From assembly GCA_903861145.1 (NCBI GenBank), contig CAIOTH010000083.1, positions 1 through 64,000 on the forward strand: a stretch of 64,000 nucleotides of DNA. Reading direction: 5' to 3'. Position 1 is the stretch's first letter. The number at the start of each line of letters is the position of its first letter. A model generated the notes under the pieces. That model saw only the letters and a list, made by a program, of their open reading frames with translations. It was not told where the DNA came from and ran no database searches. Origin of the DNA: an uncultured Bacteroidota bacterium. GTDB taxonomy: Bacteria > Bacteroidota > Bacteroidia > Chitinophagales > LD1. The translations under genes and the position numbers were made by a program. This document shows positions 19,079-26,788 of this stretch, piece by piece.

Positions 19079-19657
19079 CTATATTTTTTTAATAGCCGGC
19101 AGTTGTGCATTATCCAAGTGCTGTAAAAAGTCTCTATCTCCCTGGTAAAGCCTTAGCACTAACCGAAAAGTGGCATCGGCCTTTACCGGTAACCAATTAC
19201 CTATTTTCTGTTGCGCTGATAAAATTATTTTGAAGTTACCGAGGCTATCGGTTGCCATATTGTTGGCATTAAACGAATAACGATCGGTAGAGTTTGGTAT
19301 TAAGTATTGGTCTTTACCGTAGGCAGTAATGCTCCAATAAGTTGCTTTAATGTTGTGTGTGTTCCCTTCTAAAATATAATCAGCACTGCCGGTCAATAAT
19401 TTATCGTCGGCATCTTTTGAGGCAAACAAATAAATGGCTTCGTTAGAAGGCAGCGCAAATAATGCAAACAGGGTTACCTGGGTAGTTACCAAATCATCGC
19501 GGTTAAGTTGCAGGTCTTTAGTGCCCCGCCAACTACCATATTGCGAAAAGGCAGGTGAGGATTGGATGGCTGTAATCCGGTAAAAAGCAGTACCAAGCCC
19601 CGCCAAAACTGCCGCTAAACAAAAGAGTAAAATCGCAAAAAAGCTTCTAAATCTCAT
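19079..19657 (-). CDS. Membrane-anchored DUF1214 protein
   Basis: 192 residues: an N-terminal membrane segment (about 5-27) and a C-terminal DUF1214 domain recognised by ATYWSITAYGKDQYLIPNS, DRYSFNANN, and NWLPVKADATFRLVLRLYQ. These match the family's FWS-T-Y-dG-yLvpN and NWLP-P-gpF-l-lRlY blocks. It is first in a two-gene unit with the DUF1254-like gene 4 bp downstream, and the two halves probably form one complex outside the inner membrane. Not a frameshifted single gene: each half has its own anchor and start. Confidence 0.78.
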   Translation of the reverse strand: MRFRSFFAILLFCLAAVLAGLGTAFYRITAIQSSPAFSQYGSWRGTKDLQLNRDDLVTTQVTLFALFALPSNEAIYLFASKDADDKLLTGSADYILEGNTHNIKATYWSITAYGKDQYLIPNSTDRYSFNANNMATDSLGNFKIILSAQQKIGNWLPVKADATFRLVLRLYQGDRDFLQHLDNAQLPAIKKI

Positions 19658-19805
19658 GGATGGTTAACTTGTTATCCGCCGCTTAGTTAAGCCAATTTAA
19701 GGTTTCTATTCAATTGTTTACATAAGTGTTTTGTCCTAATTGGCTTGATATTTGTATTTATATATCCATACTACATATTTTCTACATCAAAATGTGGAAC
19801 AAATG

Positions 19806-19836
19806 TTGACAAGTTGCAACTTTCATACTATTTTCG
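19806..19836 (+). promoter_or_regulatory. Promoter for the menA unit
   Basis: TTG at 19806-19808, spacer 20 bp, TATTTTCG at 19829-19836, then GCC. The ATG at 19845 is 8 bp past the element. Confidence 0.6.
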
Positions 19837-19844
19837 GCCTCCCT

Positions 19845-20162
19845 ATGGCAAGTGCACTCGATAATTGGAACCCGCCGGTATTAGAAAAGCCGGACTACTT
19901 TCATACTGTTAAATTCGTTTATAAACACCTTGATTTTCATATATCTGAGGATGAAGCTTATGCTATTCTCAATGTTTTTATTGAAAAATGGGATACTTCA
20001 GCCGGACAGTTGATACATGATGAGGACATGATGGAGTATGTATTGAATAAGATCCAGGATAACTTTATGGTTTTGCTGCCATCTAATAAAATAAAGCGGG
20101 TTACCGAGCTCATTCTATATTACCTTCGCGAAACAGGGCATTATTATCATCACGAATTGTAA
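19845..20162 (+). CDS. Small hypothetical protein upstream of menA
   Basis: 105 residues, acidic and mostly helical, rich in H and Y (FHTVKFVYKHLDFHISEDEAY, ending ETGHYYHHEL). No signal, membrane segment or known motif. The frame is open further upstream to 19752, but that part overlaps the promoter; ATG 19845 directly follows it. Its stop is 10 bp before menA, so the two are cotranscribed. A role linked to MenA is possible but rests only on position. Confidence 0.65.
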   Translation: MASALDNWNPPVLEKPDYFHTVKFVYKHLDFHISEDEAYAILNVFIEKWDTSAGQLIHDEDMMEYVLNKIQDNFMVLLPSNKIKRVTELILYYLRETGHYYHHEL

Positions 20163-20172
20163 ATAGGGATAG

Positions 20173-21093
20173 GTGAGTAAATTTCAGGCGTGGCTTTACG
20201 CATTCAGGCTCCGGACACTTCCATTAGCGCTTTCATCGATTATAGTTGGTAGTTCAATTGCTTATGCCGATGTTAAAGCCGGTTTTAGCTGGTTAATTTT
20301 CGGGCTTTGTGTGCTAACTACTCTCTTCCTGCAGGTATTGTCGAACCTGGCTAATGATTATGGCGATAGTGAAAAAGGAACGGATAATGACGACCGTATA
20401 GGACCTAAGCGGGCAGTGCAATCTGGGCTTTTATCGTTTGCTGAAATTAAATTGGGTATATATGTTTGCGGGGCACTGGCGCTTGCATCGGGCCTTATCT
20501 TGGTTTATAAGGCCACCCAAGGGCTCAATATTAATTACACTATATTTTTTATTGTGTTAGGGTTATGTGCGATGGCCGCTGCTGTAAAATACACTATGGG
20601 GAAAAATGCCTATGGTTACCAGGGTTTAGGTGACTTATTTGTGTTATTGTTTTTTGGCATTGTGGGGGTTTGTGGCAGCCACTACCTAATAGCACATAAA
20701 CTACACTACTCTGTTTTACTACCCGCCTTTACTATTGGGGCGTTCTCAACAGGTGTATTAAACCTGAATAACATGCGCGACCACACTAGTGATGAGAAAG
20801 CCGGCAAAATAACCATGGTTGTGAGAATGGGACTACCAAACGCAATGCGTTACCATAGAATTTTAATATTGGCGGGGTTTGCCGCAAGCATCATTTTTGT
20901 TATTGCGAACTTTACATCAACCATGCAATTTCTGTTTTTAATAACGGTGCCATTATTCAGAAGGCATTTGGTGGCGGTAAGGAGAGTTAACCACCATCAA
21001 GAGTTCGATCCTTTGCTGCCGCAGCTGGCAATCGGCACTTTCATTTTTTCAATTTTGTTTGCGCTGGGCATGATTATAGGAAGTGTCGGCTAA
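20173..21093 (+). CDS. menA: 1,4-dihydroxy-2-naphthoate polyprenyltransferase
   Basis: 306-residue UbiA-superfamily membrane prenyltransferase attaching the isoprenoid chain to DHNA, giving demethylmenaquinone. The first aspartate motif is NDYGDSEKGTDNDDRIGPKRAVQSG, with the MenA-type NDYxD...GxD. The second is NLNNMRDHTSDEKAGK. About eight or nine membrane segments are visible, and AWLYAFRLRTLPLALSSIIVG is the typical start. Translation begins at GTG 20173, with AGGGATAGG just upstream as a possible ribosome site. Ends 1 bp before the stop of the convergent cdd gene. Confidence 0.95.
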   Translation: MSKFQAWLYAFRLRTLPLALSSIIVGSSIAYADVKAGFSWLIFGLCVLTTLFLQVLSNLANDYGDSEKGTDNDDRIGPKRAVQSGLLSFAEIKLGIYVCGALALASGLILVYKATQGLNINYTIFFIVLGLCAMAAAVKYTMGKNAYGYQGLGDLFVLLFFGIVGVCGSHYLIAHKLHYSVLLPAFTIGAFSTGVLNLNNMRDHTSDEKAGKITMVVRMGLPNAMRYHRILILAGFAASIIFVIANFTSTMQFLFLITVPLFRRHLVAVRRVNHHQEFDPLLPQLAIGTFIFSILFALGMIIGSVG

Positions 21094-21094
21094 A

Positions 21095-21577
21095 TCATAG
21101 TTCTTTACCGGTAAACTGCAGGGGCAATAACTGCTTTATGCTGCTTACAGAATAAACTTCCCCCTCCTCTCCCATCATCATAATTTCAATATCTGAACTG
21201 AATCTTGTTTCGTATTCTAAAATGCGCTGCCGGCAAATGCCGCATGGCGAAACCGGATGAGCTACAATTTGTTTACCGCTCTTTACCGTTACTGCCATCC
21301 TCTTTATTGCAACATTGGGGAACATGGCTGAGGCAGCACTTAATACCGTTCCCTCGGCACATATACCAGCCGGAAACGAAGCATTCTCCTGATTGGTGCC
21401 TGTCAATATTTCACCATTAGCAAGCAATACAGCTGCTGCCACTTTAAATTGAGAATAGGGAGAATACGAATTATTTAAAGCATCCTTTGCAGCCTGCATA
21501 AGCGCTAGGTCGGCAGGATTTAAATCGTGCAACTGCTTAAATACTTTGACCTTAATTTTTATTTCAAGCTCATTCAT
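21095..21577 (-). CDS. cdd: Cytidine deaminase
   Basis: 160-residue tetrameric-type cytidine deaminase of pyrimidine salvage (cytidine or deoxycytidine to uridine or deoxyuridine). Zinc ligands C73 in the C-A-E motif (FPAGICAEGTVLS, catalytic E75) and C112/C115 in SPCGICRQ are intact. SYSPYSQFKVAAAV near residue 38 is the substrate-side block. The C-terminus is longer than minimal homologues. Monocistronic and convergent with menA. Confidence 0.94.
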   Translation of the reverse strand: MNELEIKIKVKVFKQLHDLNPADLALMQAAKDALNNSYSPYSQFKVAAAVLLANGEILTGTNQENASFPAGICAEGTVLSAASAMFPNVAIKRMAVTVKSGKQIVAHPVSPCGICRQRILEYETRFSSDIEIMMMGEEGEVYSVSSIKQLLPLQFTGKEL

Positions 21578-21660
21578 ATAAGCAAGATGAACATAAATTT
21601 TGATATAGTAAATGCCCTGGTTTAGTTACACCCAACTCAAACAACGTCTAACTAATAAAT

Positions 21661-23058
21661 CTAAAACTCAAGGTGCAGTCTAAGCCCCGGAACATGCACG
21701 GGGCCACGTGCCTTGTTATAACCGGGGTTGGCAATAAACTGATAATCGGGTGATATAAAAAGAATTTGCGCCAACTGCACATTATAAAACACTTCCAAAA
21801 TCATTTCTGGCTTATAGCTTAATCCTCCATCACCGATAATAAAGCCAGTTCCGCCCAGTGCAAGGTAATCGCGATGCTCTGGTGATAAACCATTGATTAC
21901 GCCGGCCACACCGAAGTTGTCCATCGGGCGTTTCCATAATGTACCTTTCATTAACATACCCAATTGAGCGTTATTATCAATTTCGGTAAATGCCCAGGTA
22001 GCAGAATGCCCATCGCTCCAATTGGCCCGGGCAAAAAGGCTGACACCATAACCAACTTCCTGCTCAAGATTCAAACCAAAGCCATACTTAATACCACCAA
22101 AATTGCTCCAGGTAGTTTCGCTTGAAATAACTCCTTCTATTAAACTTGCTTCGGCTGTATCGCCGGTAAGTATTGCTTTAATAGCGTCCTTATAGTACGG
22201 TGCGCGTGAGAATGTAATAAACCCGGTAAGCCTTGCTATCCCTTTATGTCCTTTAATCGACCAATCCTTTTCACCCTCTATGGTTTCCGAATTTGCCTTG
22301 TTCAATTGCCAATCCATTTTAAGAGCATTAGCCTGGCGCGGAACCATAACTGCTGAAAACCGGATTGCCCATTTGGGTTTTACAAATTCAACAACAAAAC
22401 CAGAAGTATAACCGCGAGTATCAGCGGGAAAATCCCACGAGCCATTGGCCATTAAAGACCAGTTGAGAAATTGAGACCGGGCATCGTGGCTGCAACTATT
22501 GCCATCAAAAAAGTCGGACAAGCAAAATTTGCCAACCGTAATTACTACCCTTGATGCAGGAATTTTACCGGCTAATTGATTTTGGTCGGTTGCCTGTACA
22601 TCATACTCACTATGCCCTAGTGGAAGTATTTGTTGAATATACATCCGGGCAAAAAATGGTGTGGGCGTGGGATTGCCTATCCTGTAAATCTCTCCATTTG
22701 GGAAACCGGCAACCCCATGTGCACCGCTTAAACCCGTGCCACCCGATAACTCGGGATTAATATAAATAGCTGCGCCTTTCCATAGCTTTCTTCCCAAAAA
22801 TATAGTAGAAGTAAGAGACAAAGCATGGTCGGCTTTATTATTTAAACTATTAGGGCCGGAATAATCGGCATGAAAGGCCGGATGGTATTGAAAAACGGTT
22901 GTAACCTGGGCGTGTATCGTCCAATTGGCAACCGAGTCTTTTTTGCCCAGGCGGTCGTTACCAATAAGGCGGCTTATCACGTTATCCTGCTGCCCAAACG
23001 TGAGGCTCAACAAGCAACAAATAAAAATGAATGTGACAGCGAATTGTTTCATGTGCAT
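21661..23058 (-). CDS. Carbohydrate-selective porin (OprB family)
   Basis: 465 residues with a signal peptide (LLSLTFGQ, cleavage near 24). The mature sequence has the OprB pattern: long aromatic-flanked strands, GGTGLSGAHGVAGFPNGEIYRIGN and TVGKFCLSDFFDGNSCSHDARSQFLNWSLMANGSWDFPADTRGYTSG, ending LRLHLEF with terminal Phe for barrel assembly. Expected role is passive uptake of sugars across the outer membrane. Two ATGs six bases apart (23058, 23052) are possible; MKQF from 23052 looks like the natural start. It lies about 100 bp downstream of mgtA on the same strand, with an 8-bp inverted repeat between them. Confidence 0.88.
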   Translation of the reverse strand: MHMKQFAVTFIFICCLLSLTFGQQDNVISRLIGNDRLGKKDSVANWTIHAQVTTVFQYHPAFHADYSGPNSLNNKADHALSLTSTIFLGRKLWKGAAIYINPELSGGTGLSGAHGVAGFPNGEIYRIGNPTPTPFFARMYIQQILPLGHSEYDVQATDQNQLAGKIPASRVVITVGKFCLSDFFDGNSCSHDARSQFLNWSLMANGSWDFPADTRGYTSGFVVEFVKPKWAIRFSAVMVPRQANALKMDWQLNKANSETIEGEKDWSIKGHKGIARLTGFITFSRAPYYKDAIKAILTGDTAEASLIEGVISSETTWSNFGGIKYGFGLNLEQEVGYGVSLFARANWSDGHSATWAFTEIDNNAQLGMLMKGTLWKRPMDNFGVAGVINGLSPEHRDYLALGGTGFIIGDGGLSYKPEMILEVFYNVQLAQILFISPDYQFIANPGYNKARGPVHVPGLRLHLEF

Positions 23059-23063
23059 TTGTT

Positions 23064-23087
23064 ATAGCGATTATAAACCATCGCTAT
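23064..23087 (-). promoter_or_regulatory. Inverted repeat just upstream of the porin
   Basis: ATAGCGAT-N8-ATCGCTAT, a perfect 8-bp dyad, 5 bp upstream of the first possible porin ATG. It could be an operator or a small mRNA hairpin masking the start. No T tract follows, so it is not a terminator for mgtA. Confidence 0.45.
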
Positions 23088-23153
23088 CAAAGACAAGACT
23101 AACAATTATATTTAGACTAGCCTAATTTTTTTATTGATTACTGCAAAGCCATG

Positions 23154-25862
23154 CTATAGCCATGTGCCAAACCTGCGAATAAACCATGTTTTTACAAACT
23201 GAGTTAAAGCGCAATAAGCCAGCAATATAACGATCAAATACAGGAAATAACTACCCGGCAATGGGGCCAATTTTAACGCACTGGCAAATGGTGAAAACGG
23301 AATCCAGATGCCAATAACCATGATAAGCGAAGTAAGCGCTACTACCGGTGCGGTTGCCCAGCTTTGGATAAATGGAATTTGTTTGGTACGAATCATATGC
23401 ACTATCAGAGTTTGTGATAACAGGCCCTCAATAAACCAACCGGATTGGAATAGTGTTTGTTTTTCGGGTGTGTTGGCTGCAAAAATGTAGAACATAACAT
23501 AGAAGGTAGCATAATCAAATATCGAGCTAATAGGTCCAACAAACATCATAAACCGGCTAATGCCACTGGCATCCCATTTGCGCGGCTTCTCCAGGTACTC
23601 GGCGTCCATCCTATCCCAGGGTATTGAAATTTGCGATATGTCGTAGAGCAAATTTTGCACCAGGATATGTACCGGCAACATGGGTAAAAACGGTAAAAAT
23701 GCGCTTGCCCCTAATACACTAAACATATTGCCGAAGTTGCTACTGGCGGTCATTTTAATGTACTTGATAATATTGCCGAAGGTCCTTCGTCCGTAAATAA
23801 CACCTTTGCGCAAAACCATTAGGTCATTTTCCAACAAAATAATATCGGCACTTTCTTTGGCTATATCCACCGCGGTATCCACCGAGATTCCAACATCAGC
23901 ATCGCGGAGAGCTGCTGCATCGTTAATGCCATCGCCCAAAAAGCCGACGGTGTGGCCTTTTGACTGCAACATTTTTACCACACGTGATTTTTGAACCGGG
24001 TTAAGCTTGGCAAGAATAGAAATATCATCAATTTGCTCCTCCAACTCTTTATCGCTCATGTTTTCCAGTTGGCTACCCAGCAATATATTGGTAACCGGTA
24101 TACCTACCTCTTTGCATATTTTCTTTGTAACAATCTCGTTATCGCCAGTCAGTACTTTTACCGTTACGCCCAGTTTTTGCAAGGCAGCTATGGATGTTTT
24201 AGCAGAGGGCTTGGCCGGGTCTAGGAAGCCTACAAAACCCGTTAATATCATGTTGCACTCATCCGCAACCGTATATGTTAGGGGCCGTTCGTCGTATTCT
24301 TTAATACCTACCAGTAAAACGCGTAAACCATCTTCATTCAGACTTTGGGTAATATCAATTATTCTCTTCTTTACGGTTTCATCTAAAGGAATGATTTCGT
24401 CAGTATCAAACTGAATCATGTTGTCTTCACCTGGGTCGATGGCATGACTGCAAATATTCAGCATTTCTTCAACCGCACCTTTGCATATTAGCAAGTGCTT
24501 GTCGTTCTTCTGCTCTAATATTACCGACATGCGGCGGCGCTGAAAATCAAAAGGAATTTCGTCAATTTTAAGATAGTCCTCATCAACCTTTAATTCTTTG
24601 TAAAGCTCCACATGCTCAAGCACAGCGACATCCAACAAACTTTTCAATCCGGTTTGATGATAGCTATTGAGGTAGGCCCATTTCAACACCTCATCGTCAT
24701 CGTGACCATAAACATTTAAATAGCGCTCAAGTACTATTTTATCGAGGGTTAATGTGCCGGTTTTATCAGTACATAAGATATCCATGGCCCCAATATTCTG
24801 AATGGCATTGAGGCGTTTTACAACCACTTTGCGCTTACTCATATTTACGGCACCTTTTGCAAGATTGGCGGTTACTATCATAGGCAGCATTTCGGGCGTT
24901 AAGCCCACTGCCACCGAAAGACCGAACATGAATGCCTCTATCCAATTGCCTTTGCTAAAACCATTTACTAAAAAGACCAGAGGCACCATTACCAGCATAA
25001 AGCGTATCAGCAACCAGCTAACGCTACTCACCCCTTTATCGAAACTGGTTTCGGCCCTTTTGCCTACCAACGACTTTGCCATAGAGCCGAAGTAAGTATG
25101 CCCACCTGTGTTAACCACAACCGCAGCGGCAGTACCGCTAACCACGTTGGTGCCCATAAAACAGATATTCTCAAGTTCCAAAACCGATTTGGTATCAGTA
25201 TCCGATACCCTTTGCTCCCTCTTCTCAACAGGCAATGCCTCGCCGGTAAGCATGGCCTGGCTAACAAACAAATCTTTTGATTGAAAAATGCGCAAATCGG
25301 CGGGCATCATATCACCCGCCGATAGGTAAATAATATCACCAGGTACCAATTGCTTAATATCAATTTCCTTTTTACCCAAACCAAGCCTGAAAACGGTGGC
25401 CGTGGTGGTAACCATCGATTTCAGTTTTTCGGCTGCTACATTACTCCTGTATTCCTGCGCGAAACGAAGAAACGAGCTTAGCAAAACCATAACCGAAATA
25501 ACAATTACAGTCTTGTAGTCCCTGTTCTCAGGTGCTTGCAAAACCACATCCATAATAAACGAAATAGTGGCAAGCACTAAAAGCACTATGATAAAGGGAT
25601 TGGCAAATGCATCTAACAACTGCATATACCATGCCGGGGCCTGCTCATGCACAACTTCGTTGGCGCCAAACTTCTCTGTCTTTTCCTCAACTTCAGTTTC
25701 GCTTAGGCCGGTATCATTACTTTCGAGCAACTCTAAAAACTCAGTTTTCTCGAGGCCAGAAACGCGTTTAAGTAAATCGGAGGCAGTACTATCCATCCCT
25801 TTTTGAGAATTGCCCCCTACCTGCAGTTTGTCAATCAATTTTTCTTTGATGAGTGTAGTCAT
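23154..25862 (-). CDS. mgtA: Magnesium-translocating P-type ATPase
   Basis: 902-residue P3B-type ATPase importing Mg2+ across the inner membrane. The phosphorylation site is D366 in CTDKTGTLTLDK; the actuator loop has MLTGEALPVEK, and the hinge is GDGINDAAALRDADVGISVDTAVDIAKESADIILL. The membrane part includes SNFGNMFSVLGASAFLPFLPMLP and QNLLYDISQISIPWD, characteristic of MgtA/MgtB. The length fits. Translation starts at ATG 25862, preceded by an unusually good AGGAGG at 8 nt and by a ~300-nt structured leader, which suggests post-transcriptional control, as mgtA genes have elsewhere. The porin gene follows. Confidence 0.96.
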   Translation of the reverse strand: MTTLIKEKLIDKLQVGGNSQKGMDSTASDLLKRVSGLEKTEFLELLESNDTGLSETEVEEKTEKFGANEVVHEQAPAWYMQLLDAFANPFIIVLLVLATISFIMDVVLQAPENRDYKTVIVISVMVLLSSFLRFAQEYRSNVAAEKLKSMVTTTATVFRLGLGKKEIDIKQLVPGDIIYLSAGDMMPADLRIFQSKDLFVSQAMLTGEALPVEKREQRVSDTDTKSVLELENICFMGTNVVSGTAAAVVVNTGGHTYFGSMAKSLVGKRAETSFDKGVSSVSWLLIRFMLVMVPLVFLVNGFSKGNWIEAFMFGLSVAVGLTPEMLPMIVTANLAKGAVNMSKRKVVVKRLNAIQNIGAMDILCTDKTGTLTLDKIVLERYLNVYGHDDDEVLKWAYLNSYHQTGLKSLLDVAVLEHVELYKELKVDEDYLKIDEIPFDFQRRRMSVILEQKNDKHLLICKGAVEEMLNICSHAIDPGEDNMIQFDTDEIIPLDETVKKRIIDITQSLNEDGLRVLLVGIKEYDERPLTYTVADECNMILTGFVGFLDPAKPSAKTSIAALQKLGVTVKVLTGDNEIVTKKICKEVGIPVTNILLGSQLENMSDKELEEQIDDISILAKLNPVQKSRVVKMLQSKGHTVGFLGDGINDAAALRDADVGISVDTAVDIAKESADIILLENDLMVLRKGVIYGRRTFGNIIKYIKMTASSNFGNMFSVLGASAFLPFLPMLPVHILVQNLLYDISQISIPWDRMDAEYLEKPRKWDASGISRFMMFVGPISSIFDYATFYVMFYIFAANTPEKQTLFQSGWFIEGLLSQTLIVHMIRTKQIPFIQSWATAPVVALTSLIMVIGIWIPFSPFASALKLAPLPGSYFLYLIVILLAYCALTQFVKTWFIRRFGTWL

Positions 25863-26166
25863 AGCACGGCCCTCCTTTTGTTATGAATGACTAATACAGA
25901 TACCATTCGTCCCCGAGAGAGGAAACCAAGGCAATTAGAACAAATAAGTTGGATTGTATTTAAAAGAAAAAGCTTTACCGCTCCGGCTAAATTATAAGCC
26001 GAAGAATTGATAAACAGCGCATGTTTGTTGCATAACAACAAAAGCGGGTTTACCCTTGCATAGTGCAATATGGGTAAGCGTAACAGCATTTAATTGACTG
26101 TTTAAATTATTATGATTACAACTGGGACCAGCGTCCATTTTCGTGATTACTTTTTTATTTCGGCGG
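25863..26166 (-). promoter_or_regulatory. Long structured 5' leader of mgtA
   Basis: From the promoter at 26196-26167 to the ATG is about 300 nt. It contains three clear hairpins: 26077-26050 (TTACCC/GGGTAA continuing into TTGCA/TGCAA around a CTA loop), 26042-26024 (TTTGTTG/CAACAAA, 5-nt loop) and 26001-25984 (CGGCT/AGCCG). It also holds a possible 48-codon ORF (26138-25992) and an AGGAGG site at 25876-25871. It does not match the M-box core that I remember. The rest of the 444-bp gap, up to the Nudix gene at 26307, is AT-rich with nothing further visible. Confidence 0.6.
25871..25876 (-). promoter_or_regulatory. Strong Shine-Dalgarno site of mgtA
   Basis: AGGAGG followed by 8 nt and ATG. 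Bacteroidota genes rarely use such a site, and I see no other as strong in this window. Confidence 0.7.
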
Positions 26167-26196
26167 CAAAAGTAGAAATGTTTTGAGAAGAACAAA
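26167..26196 (-). promoter_or_regulatory. mgtA promoter
   Basis: On the minus strand TTTG (26196-26193), spacer 18 bp, then TACTTTTG (26174-26167), an exact TAnnTTTG followed by CCGCC. The transcript would begin near 26160. Confidence 0.7.
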
Positions 26197-26306
26197 ACAG
26201 TTTATAGTTTTCGGTTTAAAAGTTTACAGTTAAATAACATAATGCGATAGAACGCTGATTTATTATGATTTTTATGATAGCTTATGATTCAAAAAAATAG
26301 CTAGCA

Positions 26307-26780
26307 ATGCATGTAATTAAACGATTTAATGTTAGGGTATATGGCTTACTGATAAATGACCGTAACCAAATATTGGTAGCTGATGAAGCGTTTAAAAATG
26401 GAACGCGTGCGACTAAATTTCCCGGTGGGGGCTTAGAATTGGGCGAGGGTTTAATTGATGGCTTGATAAGAGAGTTTAGGGAAGAGTGCGGCATTGATAT
26501 TGAAGTAACCGAACACTTTTATACTACGGATTTTTTTCAACCTTCATTCTTCGATACAGAAAGCCAAATTATAAGTGTTTATTATTTATGCAAAAGCCGG
26601 GAGTGGCAGAAAATAAAGACATCCACATCAAAATTTGATTTTGATGTGGAATCGGGGCAAGAGGCAGAATCGTTTAGATGGGTCAGTCTTTATGACATTG
26701 AAGATGAGGATAACATCACCTTGCCAATCGATGTTGTGGTTCAAAAACTGATGAAGAAATTGACAGAGATGCCTTACTAA
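26307..26780 (+). CDS. Nudix hydrolase
   Basis: 157 residues. The Nudix box is complete: GGGLELGEGLIDGLIREFREECGI fits G-x5-E-x7-REUxEExGU, in the metal-binding loop-helix. The N-terminus (VIKRFNVRVYGLLINDRNQILVADE) is the usual first strand pair. Family members hydrolyse nucleoside diphosphates linked to other groups; the exact substrate is not predictable. The start ATG 26307 is the natural one. Convergent with lepA, 8 bp between stops. Confidence 0.93.
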   Translation: MHVIKRFNVRVYGLLINDRNQILVADEAFKNGTRATKFPGGGLELGEGLIDGLIREFREECGIDIEVTEHFYTTDFFQPSFFDTESQIISVYYLCKSREWQKIKTSTSKFDFDVESGQEAESFRWVSLYDIEDEDNITLPIDVVVQKLMKKLTEMPY

Positions 26781-26788
26781 AGCCTCAA

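Noticed and set aside
18568-19657. A single DUF1254-DUF1214 gene broken by a frameshift
   Set aside because: Each half has its own start and membrane anchor, and the order is reversed relative to the fused form.
24007-24414. 135-codon plus-strand ORF inside mgtA
   Set aside because: It lies antisense to conserved P-type ATPase motifs and encodes no recognisable protein.
25863-26166. M-box riboswitch in the mgtA leader
   Set aside because: The conserved GAGGCUCC and GCCC-type core bases that I remember for the M-box are absent, though the leader is structured.
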